A stretch of 64,000 bases of DNA from JABDMH01 sp965223165 (GTDB taxonomy: Bacteria > Bacteroidota > Bacteroidia > Chitinophagales > Saprospiraceae): positions 1,007,055 through 1,071,054 of the forward strand of contig CBDCVQ010000019.1 in NCBI GenBank assembly GCA_965223165.1. Reading direction: 5' to 3'. The notes below the pieces were generated by a model that was not told where the DNA came from, made no database searches, and worked only from the letters and a program-made list of their open reading frames with translations. This document shows, in pieces, positions 42,107 through 51,193 of the stretch (positions are counted from its first letter, which is position 1; the number at the start of each line of letters is the position of its first letter). A program made the translations under genes and the position numbers.

Positions 42107-42823
42107 CTATGAAAGCAGTGGGGAATCTCCGGATTCCCCTTTTTCCTGCCATGGACTCAGTGCGTTCACATACGCTTGCACAAACGCTTCCTTTCTTTTC
42201 AGCCGATACTGCATGACCCATCGGGGATGCGGCAGTGGATGCACCTGCTCGAAGAAGCCATGTTCATCGTTGAGTGCCTTGAGAAACTTGTAGTTTTTGC
42301 CCTGCCCCATGCTAAAGGCCACCTTTTCAGAAACTCCCATCTCCAAGTGCGCCCTCAGATTGTGCAGAATCATGGGCATCACCGTCTCCGTCAATGATTT
42401 GCTGTCATAATAGTTGTAGTTCTTGCCGTCCCGCACAAAACCCAGGGGGCAGATCGATGTGATGTAAAATGACCGATAAAAGAGATCAGGCCCTCCCAGG
42501 GCATCTACCACGTCATAAACAAAGACGGATGACAGTTCTTGCCGCTTATCAAATGCATTGGGCAAGGCGCAGATCTTCTCCATCCGGATCGGATCAGTGA
42601 ATGGAATACCCGTGATCCCGGCGCCAAATCGACCGGGATTGATCCCCAACAACGCCACGCGAGAGGAGCCTTCCGCAAAATACTTCGTAAAGAACTGCCC
42701 CATCGCCTCACGTACCTCCGGACGCTCGTACGGATAGAGCCATTCTACACCGTCGGGCAGTACAAGGGAGGGCTTCAAGTCAAAGTGGTGGGCCAATACT
42801 CGATCTGCAAATGTGTTTTTCAT
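42107..42823 (-). CDS. SMUG2-like uracil-DNA glycosylase family protein (DUF4918)
   Basis: 238 residues from the ATG at 42821-42823; the longer frame overlaps the upstream gene and is not credible. The motif LLGINPGRFGAGITGIPFTD corresponds to the UDG superfamily motif 1 (GINPG-P-...-TG-PF), and HPLPHPRWVMQYR contains the second motif His. SMUG2-type enzymes remove uracil or damaged bases. It lies 26 bp after the EreA/ChaN-like gene and may be cotranscribed. Confidence 0.82.
   Translation of the reverse strand: MKNTFADRVLAHHFDLKPSLVLPDGVEWLYPYERPEVREAMGQFFTKYFAEGSSRVALLGINPGRFGAGITGIPFTDPIRMEKICALPNAFDKRQELSSVFVYDVVDALGGPDLFYRSFYITSICPLGFVRDGKNYNYYDSKSLTETVMPMILHNLRAHLEMGVSEKVAFSMGQGKNYKFLKALNDEHGFFEQVHPLPHPRWVMQYRLKRKEAFVQAYVNALSPWQEKGESGDSPLLS
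42120..42144 (+). terminator. Rho-independent terminator inside the glycosylase 3' end
   Basis: GGGGAATC-tccg-GATTCCCC (8-bp perfect stem, 42120-42139) followed by five T. It ends the acidic-protein transcript on the plus strand while overlapping the last codons of the convergent glycosylase gene. Confidence 0.7.
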
Positions 42824-42849
42824 CGTCAAAATTCGGTCGTGTCTCGCGA

Positions 42850-44061
42850 TTAAAAGGGACTTGTGGCCTTTGTCTCCGGCACCAGGACCCAAAAATCGAA
42901 TCCGAAGATTTTGGATTTGAGCGCAGGATCGATGCCCTTCATACGGAGGGCACGTAGCGGTCGGAGATCGATGAGATACCAGCCATCCACAGAGCCCCTT
43001 TTTTCCAAAGCTGCGCGCACATGCGTGTCCAGATCTTCCCATTTATCGTACGACTGCGCCCCCTCCAGCGCGTGATGGTAGGTGCCCTTAAGTCCATTAA
43101 ATAGAATGTGTACGGAATGTTTGCCATTAAGAAGCGCTATCTCATGGGCCATATTGCCGATGTCAAATACATTGACCGGGGTCAAGCCCCGTGTCATATG
43201 GTTAGCGCCAAACTTAAAGATGACCTTCGGCTGCGGCTCGTCCTTTAATGCCTCTCGATAATAGGTACGTAGGTGATGTTTCATCAGCAGAATTCGCTCT
43301 TTATTGTTATCGTAGTACCGGCCATCAAACCAAGCCTGATAGACGCTGCGGGTGGCCTTCATTTCTTCCAGGATACGCCGTGCTTGCGGCTCACCATCAA
43401 ATGCCTTGGCCAGCTTCTCGTAATCCTCCATTTCCAGGTGGAAGAGAATGACTGCATCAAACTGGCCGCCCTGGATCGCTTTCTGTGCTCCCTCGTGCGC
43501 CTGCTCCAGATAGCCCTCCGCCATCGCTCTGGCCTGTTGGCTGGGGGCAAGCTCGACCAGTTTGGCCATGAGGGTGCGGGGCTCTGCTATAAAGACCTGA
43601 TCCAATCCCCACACCTGGCATTGCTGCTGGCTGACAATCGCTTCCAACATGGAAAAATCGTCGTGATTGTCGTAGAAAGGGACGGCAAACGGATAGTCTC
43701 GGCTGTACTGTGCCAAAGCATCTTTCCCCGCTGCCACTTTTTGCACCAACGTCTCTGCCATCATGGGACTCACCTCAAGGGCCACGTGACGATAACCATG
43801 ATCAGACGCCGCGTGGAGCAGAGCACGGGTGAACTGACCCACTTCACGTATACCATGCTGCTCGCCGATGAGCGCAAACTGGCTCCCTTTGAGGGCTGCA
43901 TCCAAGAGTGCTGCCCCCTCACCTTGCCATCCCTCCTCCGACAATCGAAGCGGATGGATGTGCTCGGACATCGTTTTCATCAGCAGGGTGTCCACTTGGG
44001 AGGAGAGCGGCGTCATCAAAAGCATGAGCACCAGCAACAGCCCAGTTTCCTTGTTTCGCAT
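42850..44061 (-). CDS. Secreted EreA/ChaN-like hydrolase-fold protein
   Basis: 403 residues with a signal peptide (LLLVLMLLMTPLSSQ). The motif FALIGEQHGIREVGQFTRAL and the subsequent HVALEVSPMMAETL resemble the erythromycin-esterase/ChaN superfamily, whose conserved G-E-x-H and E residues line the active or haem site. Later KVIFKFGANHMTRGL supplies a second conserved His. Members hydrolyse lactones, bind haem or are uncharacterised. The substrate here is unknown; export makes macrolide inactivation unlikely as the main role. Confidence 0.75.
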   Translation of the reverse strand: MRNKETGLLLVLMLLMTPLSSQVDTLLMKTMSEHIHPLRLSEEGWQGEGAALLDAALKGSQFALIGEQHGIREVGQFTRALLHAASDHGYRHVALEVSPMMAETLVQKVAAGKDALAQYSRDYPFAVPFYDNHDDFSMLEAIVSQQQCQVWGLDQVFIAEPRTLMAKLVELAPSQQARAMAEGYLEQAHEGAQKAIQGGQFDAVILFHLEMEDYEKLAKAFDGEPQARRILEEMKATRSVYQAWFDGRYYDNNKERILLMKHHLRTYYREALKDEPQPKVIFKFGANHMTRGLTPVNVFDIGNMAHEIALLNGKHSVHILFNGLKGTYHHALEGAQSYDKWEDLDTHVRAALEKRGSVDGWYLIDLRPLRALRMKGIDPALKSKIFGFDFWVLVPETKATSPF

Positions 44062-44382
44062 GGGATCATCGTTTTGATCAATGAATAGAACTTTCGCTGC
44101 GAAAATAGTGATGTCTACGTGTCCTGAGCTACCTCATAGGAAGATTGCTACTGGCTTCGGGCTCTGGCATGAGGCACACGGTCTGGTGACAAATCAGGTC
44201 GTCCGGATGTATGGCAAGGGTAGTGCCTTCACTTCGGCATGTCTTCGGAGCGGTCCAATACCCGCCTCCGAGTACGAACGCCCTGTGGACGACGAAGTCG
44301 ACGGCATGCGTTCCTGCTATTTGACCACCGCCGTTCACTTAGCATATTATCCTTTACCTTGGAAAGCCATTAAATAAGCGGT
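44062..44382. other. Gene-free stretch
   Basis: About 320 bp upstream of xylB and of the divergent EreA/ChaN-like gene. A 98-codon plus-strand frame runs through it but looks fortuitous. No repeat is seen. Confidence 0.4.
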
Positions 44383-45867
44383 ATGTATCTCATAGGATTT
44401 GACATCGGAAGCTCTTCGATCAAGGCCGCCTTGGTGGATGCTACCACGGGTCAGAAGGTCGAAGTAGTGCAGCAGCCTAAGACGGAAATGTCCATCGCAG
44501 CCCCCCACCGTGGCTGGGCCGAGCAGGATCCCGACACTTGGTGGCAACAGTTGTGCCTGGCCAGTCAAGCGTTGCTGCAAAGTACGGGCGTGGCGCCGAC
44601 AGAAATCAAGAGCATCGGTATAGCCTATCAGATGCATGGCTTGGTCGCGGTGGATAGCTCGGGCAAGCCCATCCGTCCTTCGATCATCTGGTGCGACAGC
44701 CGAGCGGTCGAAATGGGTGACCGAGCCTTTGCAGCCATCGGACCAGATCGTTGCCTCAGCCGTCTGCTCAACTCTCCGGGCAACTTCACTGCTTCCAAAT
44801 TGGCTTGGGTGAAATCCCAAGAACCGGAGCGCTATGAGCGAATACACAAGATCATGTTGCCTGGTGACTATATTGCCTATCGCCTCACGGGCGAGATCTG
44901 CAGCACGATCTCCGGACTCTCCGAAGGGGTATTTTGGGATTTCGCAGAAAACAAGATCTCTTCCGACGTGCTGGAGCACTATGGCTTTGCCTCCGCGCTG
45001 ATGCCGACCGTGGTCGATACGTTTGCTGAGCAGGGTAGGCTTAGCCAGCTCGCCAGTGAAGCCACCGGGCTGGCCGTAGGCACGCCAGTGACATTCCGTG
45101 CCGGTGACCAACCCAACAATGCCATGTCGCTCAATGTGCTGCAGCCCGGCGAAATTGCGGCTACTGGTGGCACGTCAGGTGTCATCTATGGAGTAGTTGA
45201 CCGACCCTTGCACGACCATGCTTCACGCGTCAACGGCTTTGCGCATGTCAATCACACGCCCCAACAGCCACGTATCGGCATCCTCCTATGCATCAATGGA
45301 GCAGGTATACAATATGGCTGGGTCAAGAACCAAGTGGCCACCGCAGGCACGACCTATGGAGAGATGGAGGCCCTCGCTGGCCAAGTATCTGTGGGCAGCG
45401 ACGAGCTGTCCATCCTGCCCTTTGGCAATGGCGCTGAACGGATTTTTCAGAACAAGGAGATCGGAGCGCATGTCATCAATCTGCAACTGAATCAGCACGG
45501 CCGTGCCCATCTCTACCGTGCTGCGTTGGAGGGCATTGCCTTTTCTTTTGTTTATGGTACCGAGATCCTCAAAGACATGGGCCTCTCGCTGGATATCATG
45601 CGTGTGGGCAATGACAATTTGTTTCAATCCACCATCTTCTCATCGACCATTGCACACCTGACCGGTGCAGCCATCGAAATTGCGGACAGCACAGGGGCTG
45701 TGGGAGCCGCCCTGGCCTCGGGTGTGGCCATTGGGGCCTTTAGCAGCGTAGATGAGGCGCAGCAGAACCTACAGATCTTGTCCGTGATCGAACCATCCGG
45801 ACTGGTGCACCCATACCAACAAGCCTACGCCCGCTGGGCAACGGCCCTGGAGAGGCATCTTTCTTAA
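44383..45867 (+). CDS. xylB: Xylulokinase (FGGY family)
   Basis: 494 residues, normal XylB length. It starts with the ATP-loop FDIGSSSIKAALVDATTG, has the xylulokinase-specific YQMHGLVAVD motif, the catalytic-domain RPSIIWCDSRAVEMG, TFRAGDQPNNAMSLNVLQPG, and the second FGGY domain with GAAIEIADSTGAVGAALASG. It phosphorylates D-xylulose for the pentose-phosphate pathway. No xylose isomerase or transporter is adjacent, so it probably serves pentose use in general. Confidence 0.95.
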   Translation: MYLIGFDIGSSSIKAALVDATTGQKVEVVQQPKTEMSIAAPHRGWAEQDPDTWWQQLCLASQALLQSTGVAPTEIKSIGIAYQMHGLVAVDSSGKPIRPSIIWCDSRAVEMGDRAFAAIGPDRCLSRLLNSPGNFTASKLAWVKSQEPERYERIHKIMLPGDYIAYRLTGEICSTISGLSEGVFWDFAENKISSDVLEHYGFASALMPTVVDTFAEQGRLSQLASEATGLAVGTPVTFRAGDQPNNAMSLNVLQPGEIAATGGTSGVIYGVVDRPLHDHASRVNGFAHVNHTPQQPRIGILLCINGAGIQYGWVKNQVATAGTTYGEMEALAGQVSVGSDELSILPFGNGAERIFQNKEIGAHVINLQLNQHGRAHLYRAALEGIAFSFVYGTEILKDMGLSLDIMRVGNDNLFQSTIFSSTIAHLTGAAIEIADSTGAVGAALASGVAIGAFSSVDEAQQNLQILSVIEPSGLVHPYQQAYARWATALERHLS

Positions 45868-46199
45868 GCAGACAACAGAAAAGAAAGACGTGCCAGGTCC
45901 AGGCGGCTGTCACCAAAGTGACGAAAACGGTTGCATAAGGAGGCGTTGCCAGGTCTGTGCGGCCCCCTGGTCATAGGATCCATAGGGAGCCAATGCCCTT
46001 GGTCGGGCGCTCGCTCTACCACTGGCTCGATCAGGGTGGACCAACATCCAGCGGGTTTGACTGCCCATATACACTGCTAGCGATACTTTTTGAGCTATTC
46101 GGCACGATGCTGCAGGTCACCCCGCGTCAAGAACGGGATGATTGCTTTGGGCAAAATGCTTATTTTGGAAGATTCGAATTAACCTATCAACCATTGATT
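45868..46199. other. Gene-free stretch
   Basis: About 330 bp after xylB. The frame leading into the lipoprotein gene is open but not protein-like before the ATG at 46200. No repeat is seen. Confidence 0.4.
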
Positions 46200-46631
46200 A
46201 TGAAAAGTATGGCACACAGACACCTCACCCTGCTTCTCGCGCTTGTCATGGCGATGCTTGTGACGGCTTGTAATACCGCCAAAAAAGCCACGGCGACGGC
46301 CTCCGAGCCTACCAAGGAAATGACCAAGAAAATGGCAGATCCCTTTACTGGCACCTGGGACTATGTAGTGGCCAACACGCCCGATGGAGATGCCAAAGGG
46401 CAGATGATCATCCGCCAAGACGGCGACTCCTATAGTGGTATGCTCAAGAGCGAGATGGGAGATACCAATATCAACAATCTGACAATCACCGACAACAAAC
46501 TCAGCGGCACCTTTGATTTTCAAGGCTATGAGTTGACAATCAGCGGTGACTTTGAAGGATCGAGTTTTTCGGGAGAAGTGGGCGTGGACTACACGACCTT
46601 TCCGATGACGGCGTCCAAACAGTCTCCCTGA
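46200..46631 (+). CDS. Small lipoprotein, lipocalin/DUF-like
   Basis: 143 residues from ATG 46200, where a lipoprotein signal appears (LLLALVMAMLVTACNT; lipobox Cys about residue 24). After a Lys/Thr-rich linker comes a compact beta-rich domain: FTGTWDYVVANTPDGDAKGQ, MIIRQDGDSYSGMLKSEMGD, and NKLSGTFDFQGYELTISGDF. Small Bacteroidota proteins of this type bind hydrophobic ligands or have no known role. No operon partner. Confidence 0.65.
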   Translation: MKSMAHRHLTLLLALVMAMLVTACNTAKKATATASEPTKEMTKKMADPFTGTWDYVVANTPDGDAKGQMIIRQDGDSYSGMLKSEMGDTNINNLTITDNKLSGTFDFQGYELTISGDFEGSSFSGEVGVDYTTFPMTASKQSP

Positions 46632-46760
46632 GCCACTGGGACCTGACTGACTAGACTAGATCTCTGGCAAAAACGCCAGCACAATTACCTAAAAGCACTT
46701 TCGCAGGGATAGAACTGCCGCCCGAATGTCGGGATCTTGATGCCATAGGAGGGTTTTAGT
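46632..46760. other. Short intergenic stretch ahead of the paired MITEs
   Basis: Nothing recognisable; leads into the element at 46761. Confidence 0.3.
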
Positions 46761-46933
46761 CTAGGAGGCTGTTGAATCAGGGGCTCCCTTTGGATCGCGA
46801 CGCTCTTTGTGCACAGGCATGGCGCAAGACACAGGCATCGCGCGGACTCGGGATCGGCGAGGCTTTGCAACGAAGCATGCGGGCAAAGAGAACCAGCGAA
46901 CAAATCAGCGTTAGTATTTCAGCTGCCTCCTAG
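46761..46933. mobile_element. 173-bp MITE-like element with CTAGGAGGC inverted repeats
   Basis: The left end CTAGGAGGCTGTTGAATCA and the complement of the right end (CTAGGAGGCAGCTGAAATA) pair over about 16 bp. Inside, GGCGAGGCTTTGCAACGAAG and CATGCGGGC are shared with the 166-bp MITE, so the two are related but have different ends. It lies 6 bp from the next element. Confidence 0.6.
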
Positions 46934-46939
46934 TAGATA

Positions 46940-47105
46940 CTAGTAGAGTTTCGCATTAGATATGTTGAATAATTCTAATAGGATTCTGTTCGCAGACGAG
47001 GCGCGAAACACAGGCATAGCCGTAGCTATGGCGAGGCTTTGCAACGAAGTATGCGGACCAAAGACATTAGAATTAGCTACAAGATTTAATGCGAAACTCT
47101 ACTAG
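46940..47105. mobile_element. 166-bp MITE with CTAGTAGAGTTTCGCATTA inverted repeats (reverse copy)
   Basis: Near-exact reverse complement of 27184-27349, with identical 19-bp terminal inverted repeats and CTAG ends. It ends 38 bp before the dnaA stop codon, so it occupies the region downstream of dnaA. No coding capacity. Confidence 0.85.
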
Positions 47106-47143
47106 TGCTGCTGTGTGTGTGGTGTGCTAGGGAAGCTTCCCGC

Positions 47144-48553
47144 CTAGGATGCCAAGCTCATCGAGACTTTCTTCTCCAGCTCCTGCACTGTATCCTTAAA
47201 GACGACATCGGTGTCCATAAGATCTTGCACTGCGTTGCAGGAGTAGATCACCGTGCTGTGATCTCGGCCGCCAAATTTGGCTCCGATCGCCTTGAGAGAA
47301 TTGTCGGTGAGTTTCTTAGCCAGAAACATGGATAGCTGGCGGGCAATGACGATGGATCGCTTACGAGTTTTACTCTGCAGCTTCTCCACGGGCATATCAA
47401 AGTGCTCCGCGACGAGATCCTTTATACTTTCCACTGTGACCTGTTTGGAGAGCTGGGATACGAACTTCTCAATCACTTCTCTGGCCAGATCGATATCGAT
47501 CTCTCTTCGATTGAGCGATGCCTGGGCAATAATGGAGATGAGGACCCCCTCTAGCTCCCGGATATTGTTCTGGATATTGTAACAGATGAACTCCACCACC
47601 GGCTCGGGCACAGTCAGTCCCTCGTCGTTCATTTTTGACACCAAGATTGCCATGCGTGTCTCCAGATCAGGTGCCTTCAGGTCCGCCGTCAGCCCCCATT
47701 TGAACCGGGAGATCAATCGCTCCTGCATCCCGTCCAGATCTTTCGGAGGTCGATCGGAGGTGAGGATCAATTGTTTTCCACTCTGGTGCAACTGATTAAA
47801 GATGTGAAAGAAGATCTCTTGGGTCTTTTGCTTGTTGGCCAAGAACTGGATATCGTCGACAATCAGTGCATCAATCTGCTGATAAAAGTTGACGAAATCG
47901 TTGATTGCGTTGTTCTTGATCGCCTGTATGATCTGATTGGTAAATTTCTCGGAGGACACATAGAGCACGGACTTCTTTTCTTGCTCCTCAAGGATCTGAT
48001 TGCCAATGGCCTGTGCCAGGTGGGTCTTACCCAATCCAACATCGCCGTAGATCACCAACGGGTTGAATGCGGTCCCTCCCGGTTTCTTGGCTACGGCGAT
48101 GCCTGCAGATCGTGCCAAGCGATTGCAATCGCCTTCTATATAGGTGTCAAATGTATACTTCTTGTTCAGCTGTGGGTCAATCTTCAGCTTTCGGATGCCG
48201 GGGATCACAAAGGGATTTCGGATCTCCTGCTGATCATTGACCACGGCCAGTGAAGCTGTGTTGCTGCCATTGTGGGAGGGCTTAAAGCGGTGATCATCGG
48301 TCCTCAGCAAAATCTGATACTCCAACCGTCCCTCGTCACCCAGTTCTGCTCGAATCGACTTTTTTAAGAGGCCGACATAGTGCTCCTCGAGCCACTCATA
48401 GAAAAACTTATTGGGCACCTGAATGGTGAGCGCATTCTCGTTTAGTCCTACCGGTTTGATGGGCTCGAACCAAGTCTTATAGCTCTGCGGATTGACACTT
48501 TCTCGTATCGTTTGGAGACAGTTGCCCCATATGATATGACAGTCTTTTACCAT
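47144..48553 (-). CDS. dnaA: Chromosomal replication initiator DnaA
   Basis: 469 residues with all DnaA domains. Domain I (SYKTWFEPIKPVGLNENALT), a short linker, the AAA+ domain III with Walker A GDVGLGKT and Walker B ALIVDDIQF plus the sensor SRFKWGL, and domain IV with the DnaA-box-binding signature AKFGGRDHSTVIYSC. It binds DnaA boxes and opens the origin. A single gene with no dnaN next to it, as is common in Bacteroidota. A 166-bp MITE lies just downstream. Confidence 0.98.
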   Translation of the reverse strand: MVKDCHIIWGNCLQTIRESVNPQSYKTWFEPIKPVGLNENALTIQVPNKFFYEWLEEHYVGLLKKSIRAELGDEGRLEYQILLRTDDHRFKPSHNGSNTASLAVVNDQQEIRNPFVIPGIRKLKIDPQLNKKYTFDTYIEGDCNRLARSAGIAVAKKPGGTAFNPLVIYGDVGLGKTHLAQAIGNQILEEQEKKSVLYVSSEKFTNQIIQAIKNNAINDFVNFYQQIDALIVDDIQFLANKQKTQEIFFHIFNQLHQSGKQLILTSDRPPKDLDGMQERLISRFKWGLTADLKAPDLETRMAILVSKMNDEGLTVPEPVVEFICYNIQNNIRELEGVLISIIAQASLNRREIDIDLAREVIEKFVSQLSKQVTVESIKDLVAEHFDMPVEKLQSKTRKRSIVIARQLSMFLAKKLTDNSLKAIGAKFGGRDHSTVIYSCNAVQDLMDTDVVFKDTVQELEKKVSMSLAS

Positions 48554-48864
48554 TCTACCTGAGTGCTCTATTACTAGATTTACACGACGAAGTTTTCTCC
48601 CTTGAACAGCGAGAAAATCACAGGATTTCAGGGGAATTTTGACCCCTAATCTTTACAGTCTCCTTTCTTAAAAACAAATGTGGGAAAAAAAATTTGTAAA
48701 CCGAATAGTTACTTTTATTTTATTCAAAAAAAATTTAAATTATTACTAAATATAATTCATATTCGACTTAATGTCAATACCTTCTGAAGGTTTTTTGAGT
48801 CGACGTGGGTCGATTTTCACCTTAGAAAAGATCCTAATATGTGAGAAGGCGAGGATGTGGAAAA
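48554..48864. other. AT-rich region upstream of dnaA, weak origin candidate
   Basis: About 310 bp. It contains a very AT-rich block (about 48670-48775) resembling an unwinding element and one relaxed DnaA box at 48856-48864 (complement TTTTCCACA fits TTWTNCACA). A single box is weak evidence, so this is only a candidate; the dnaA promoter also lies here. Confidence 0.3.
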
Positions 48865-49779
48865 CTACCTCACCCAGCGATTTTGACACGTGACACAGCG
48901 ATCCCGGCGGTTGTATTCAAAGTACACATCTATTCGCCCCAGAAGGATGCCGGCCCAGCCTACCTGATTGATCGTCACGGGTTTGTTATCTGCACTTGCA
49001 ACTATCACTGGAGCATCCAAGAAAGTGTGTGTATGCCCACCTAAGATGAGGTCGATGTCTCTCGTACTGCGGGCGAGCTTGATGTCGTCGATCCGATCTC
49101 CGGAATAGCGGTAGCCGAGATGCGAAAGACAGATCACGTAGTGGCATTTGTGTTCCCCTTTGAGATGACGGGCCACCTGATTGGCCTGTTGCACCGGATC
49201 TAGATATCGCGTGCTTCCGACGAGTTTGTCAGGCACCAAGCCGGCCAGCTCAATGCCCACCCCAAGGACACCGATACGCAGGTCCTGAAATTCGAATATC
49301 TTATGCTCCAAGTGTCGGCCTGCCATGACCGTATCCGCAAAATCATAGTTGCAGTTGATCATTGGAAACGAGGCATGCTGCAGTTGCTTTGCCAAGCCGT
49401 CGATGCCCGCATCAAAGTCGTGATTGCCGATGGTCGCCGCATCGTACCCCATCGCAGTCATCAGCTTGATCTCAAGCTCTCCACCGAAGAAGTTGAAGTA
49501 GGGTGTCCCTTGAAAGATGTCCCCGCTGTCCAGGAGCAGGACGTTTTTCTCCAATGCTCTGATCTCTTCAATGATTCGGGCTCGCTTCGAAGCTCCGCCC
49601 AGGCCTGCATTGCGTCCGCCATCCATCGGGAAGGGCTCTATCCGGCTATGGACGTCGTTGGTGTGCAATATGGTCACCTTGCGGGTCTCTGGAGCTGCTA
49701 TCATCTCTGCAGGCAGCGCTCCAACGCTGAGCAACGCAGCGGCCCCGGCAGACTGGCGGAGAAATCTTCTTCTATTCAT
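48865..49779 (-). CDS. Tat-exported metallophosphoesterase, 5'-nucleotidase N-terminal half
   Basis: 304 residues with a twin-arginine signal (NRRRFLRQSAGAAALL). The calcineurin-type metal motifs are all present: LHTNDVHSR, LLDSGDIFQG, GNHDFDAG, CLSHLGYR and GGHTHTF. It corresponds to the catalytic metallophosphatase domain of UshA-like 5'-nucleotidases and ends where the C-terminal substrate domain would begin. That domain is encoded by the gene immediately upstream, with the two overlapping by ATGA, so it is a split enzyme that likely works as a pair in the periplasm. Confidence 0.92.
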   Translation of the reverse strand: MNRRRFLRQSAGAAALLSVGALPAEMIAAPETRKVTILHTNDVHSRIEPFPMDGGRNAGLGGASKRARIIEEIRALEKNVLLLDSGDIFQGTPYFNFFGGELEIKLMTAMGYDAATIGNHDFDAGIDGLAKQLQHASFPMINCNYDFADTVMAGRHLEHKIFEFQDLRIGVLGVGIELAGLVPDKLVGSTRYLDPVQQANQVARHLKGEHKCHYVICLSHLGYRYSGDRIDDIKLARSTRDIDLILGGHTHTFLDAPVIVASADNKPVTINQVGWAGILLGRIDVYFEYNRRDRCVTCQNRWVR

Positions 49780-50558
49780 GGGTCAGCTTGATCGGTCTTC
49801 TTTATCCGTCCTTCGATGGCTGCAGTCAGCGGCAACCCTTGCTGGGTCAGATGTCTGACCTGCTCGATCATGGCATCACGATAGTAGGCCCCGGTATTGA
49901 CATAGTCGTGTGCCCGGAGGAAATCGCATCCCCCATTTCCGTCTGCAATGTAGTCGGAGAGTACCACTCGGTAGGTTCGATCCGGATCAAGAGCTTGTCC
50001 ACCAATGGTCACCTCCGTGGCCTTGCCATCGCGTATGACATAGCTGATGCCCCGGCTGATGGGCCACCCCCCCTTGTCCGCCATCAAGTCAAAAAATTGA
50101 CTCAGCGTCAAACCGTCCAACTGCATGACCACCACGTAATTGTCAAAAGGCATCAGCTCGTAGATCTTGCCCTGGGCCACCGGCCCTGCCCCGATACTCG
50201 GGAGTCTGATACCCCCGGAATTGCAGATACTAACATCATGTGACCTGCCTAGCAATCGGTCCGCATAGTCCAGCACAGCATCAGCCACCCAATTGCCCAG
50301 CGGAGATTCGCCGGCGTGTTTGGCCAGTTCATGTTTGGCATGCCCGATAATCTCCTCCATATCAGCCTCCAGACTATCTCGGTACGGACCGATCAAGGTC
50401 TCGATCGCCGACGAATCCGAGCTGGGGGCCCGATTGGCGTGGATCCGATATGCATCACTGCCCTCTGCGGCAATATGATACATGCGCCCACAACTACCGA
50501 AGAGCATGACCGTTGCCAGCAGCGCAAGAAACGTATGGACAGGGCATGAAGACCTCAT
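49776..50558 (-). CDS. 5'-nucleotidase C-terminal-domain lipoprotein
   Basis: 260 residues with a lipoprotein signal (LLATVMLFGSC). The body is the 5'-nucleotidase C-terminal domain that recognises the nucleoside: SPLGNWVADAVLDYAD, ICNSGGIRLP, IYELMPFDNYVVVMQLDG, and YRVVLSDYIADGNGGCDFL. It overlaps the metallophosphoesterase start by ATGA. Together they would hydrolyse extracellular nucleotides for phosphate or nucleoside uptake. The lipid anchor may hold the complex on a membrane. Confidence 0.92.
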   Translation of the reverse strand: MRSSCPVHTFLALLATVMLFGSCGRMYHIAAEGSDAYRIHANRAPSSDSSAIETLIGPYRDSLEADMEEIIGHAKHELAKHAGESPLGNWVADAVLDYADRLLGRSHDVSICNSGGIRLPSIGAGPVAQGKIYELMPFDNYVVVMQLDGLTLSQFFDLMADKGGWPISRGISYVIRDGKATEVTIGGQALDPDRTYRVVLSDYIADGNGGCDFLRAHDYVNTGAYYRDAMIEQVRHLTQQGLPLTAAIEGRIKKTDQADP

Positions 50559-51088
50559 AGATGTAGCTTGGCCTCCTGCTTAATGGCGTAAATGGCTCGC
50601 TGGGTAATATTGTGCTCGGGCTGGCTGAAGTGCTCGATCAGTGCATTGCTGTAGCTATCAACATCCTCGCTAAAGGCCGTCTTGATCATCACCTGATGCA
50701 GCTGATTGAACAACTCAGTCTTAGAGAGGCGCAGGACCTCCCACAGCTTGTCAGAGACGTAGATTTGCTGGGTGACATTGTGCTCAAACTCCTGCTGGAT
50801 GGCAATCATCAGTGCCGATTGAAGATCTCCCGACGACATCTTCTTTCGCTTCAGCTTGGCAATCATGGCCGGCACATCAATCCGTTCAAATAGGAGCACC
50901 AGACGCTCATAGGCTTGTAGCTTCAGGGGCAAAATCTTACCGCTCTTTCTCCGCAAGATGTCCAACCGCTCCATCTCCTCCCGATTCTTGAGAAACTGCT
51001 TTATGAGCAAATAACACACCACAAAGACGATGATCGATGGTAAACAAACCAGGACAATAAAAAACCACACGGACATTTGATCTCCCAT
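50555..51088 (-). CDS. Hypothetical single-pass membrane protein (conserved Bacteroidota type)
   Basis: 177 residues; a long N-terminal hydrophobic segment (VWFFIVLVCLPSIIVFVVCY) followed by a basic stretch and a helical cytoplasmic domain (LKLQAYERLVLLFERIDVPA; EHNVTQQIYVSDKLWEVLRL). Such proteins are common in Bacteroidota but without a defined role. Its stop overlaps the start of the nucleotidase C-domain gene (ATGA), so it is the first gene of a three-gene operon. Confidence 0.7.
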   Translation of the reverse strand: MGDQMSVWFFIVLVCLPSIIVFVVCYLLIKQFLKNREEMERLDILRRKSGKILPLKLQAYERLVLLFERIDVPAMIAKLKRKKMSSGDLQSALMIAIQQEFEHNVTQQIYVSDKLWEVLRLSKTELFNQLHQVMIKTAFSEDVDSYSNALIEHFSQPEHNITQRAIYAIKQEAKLHL

Positions 51089-51162
51089 AACGTAATTATA
51101 TGAACAAATCCCAAATCAAACGCGTTAAGGTCAAACAACCGGCATACTTTTCGCGGCTTTGT

Positions 51163-51170
51163 TACCTTTG
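51163..51170 (+). promoter_or_regulatory. TAnnTTTG -7 box for the IscA-like gene
   Basis: TACCTTTG, an exact match to the Bacteroidota -7 consensus, 12-24 bases before the candidate start codons. No clear TTG -33 box is found at the usual spacing, so transcription may be regulated. Confidence 0.5.
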
Positions 51171-51193
51171 CCGGGTGCAAAATGCACAGCATC

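Noticed and set aside
44081..44377. A 98-codon frame upstream of xylB
   Set aside because: It lacks family character, overlaps an equally long minus-strand frame and lies where two promoters are expected.
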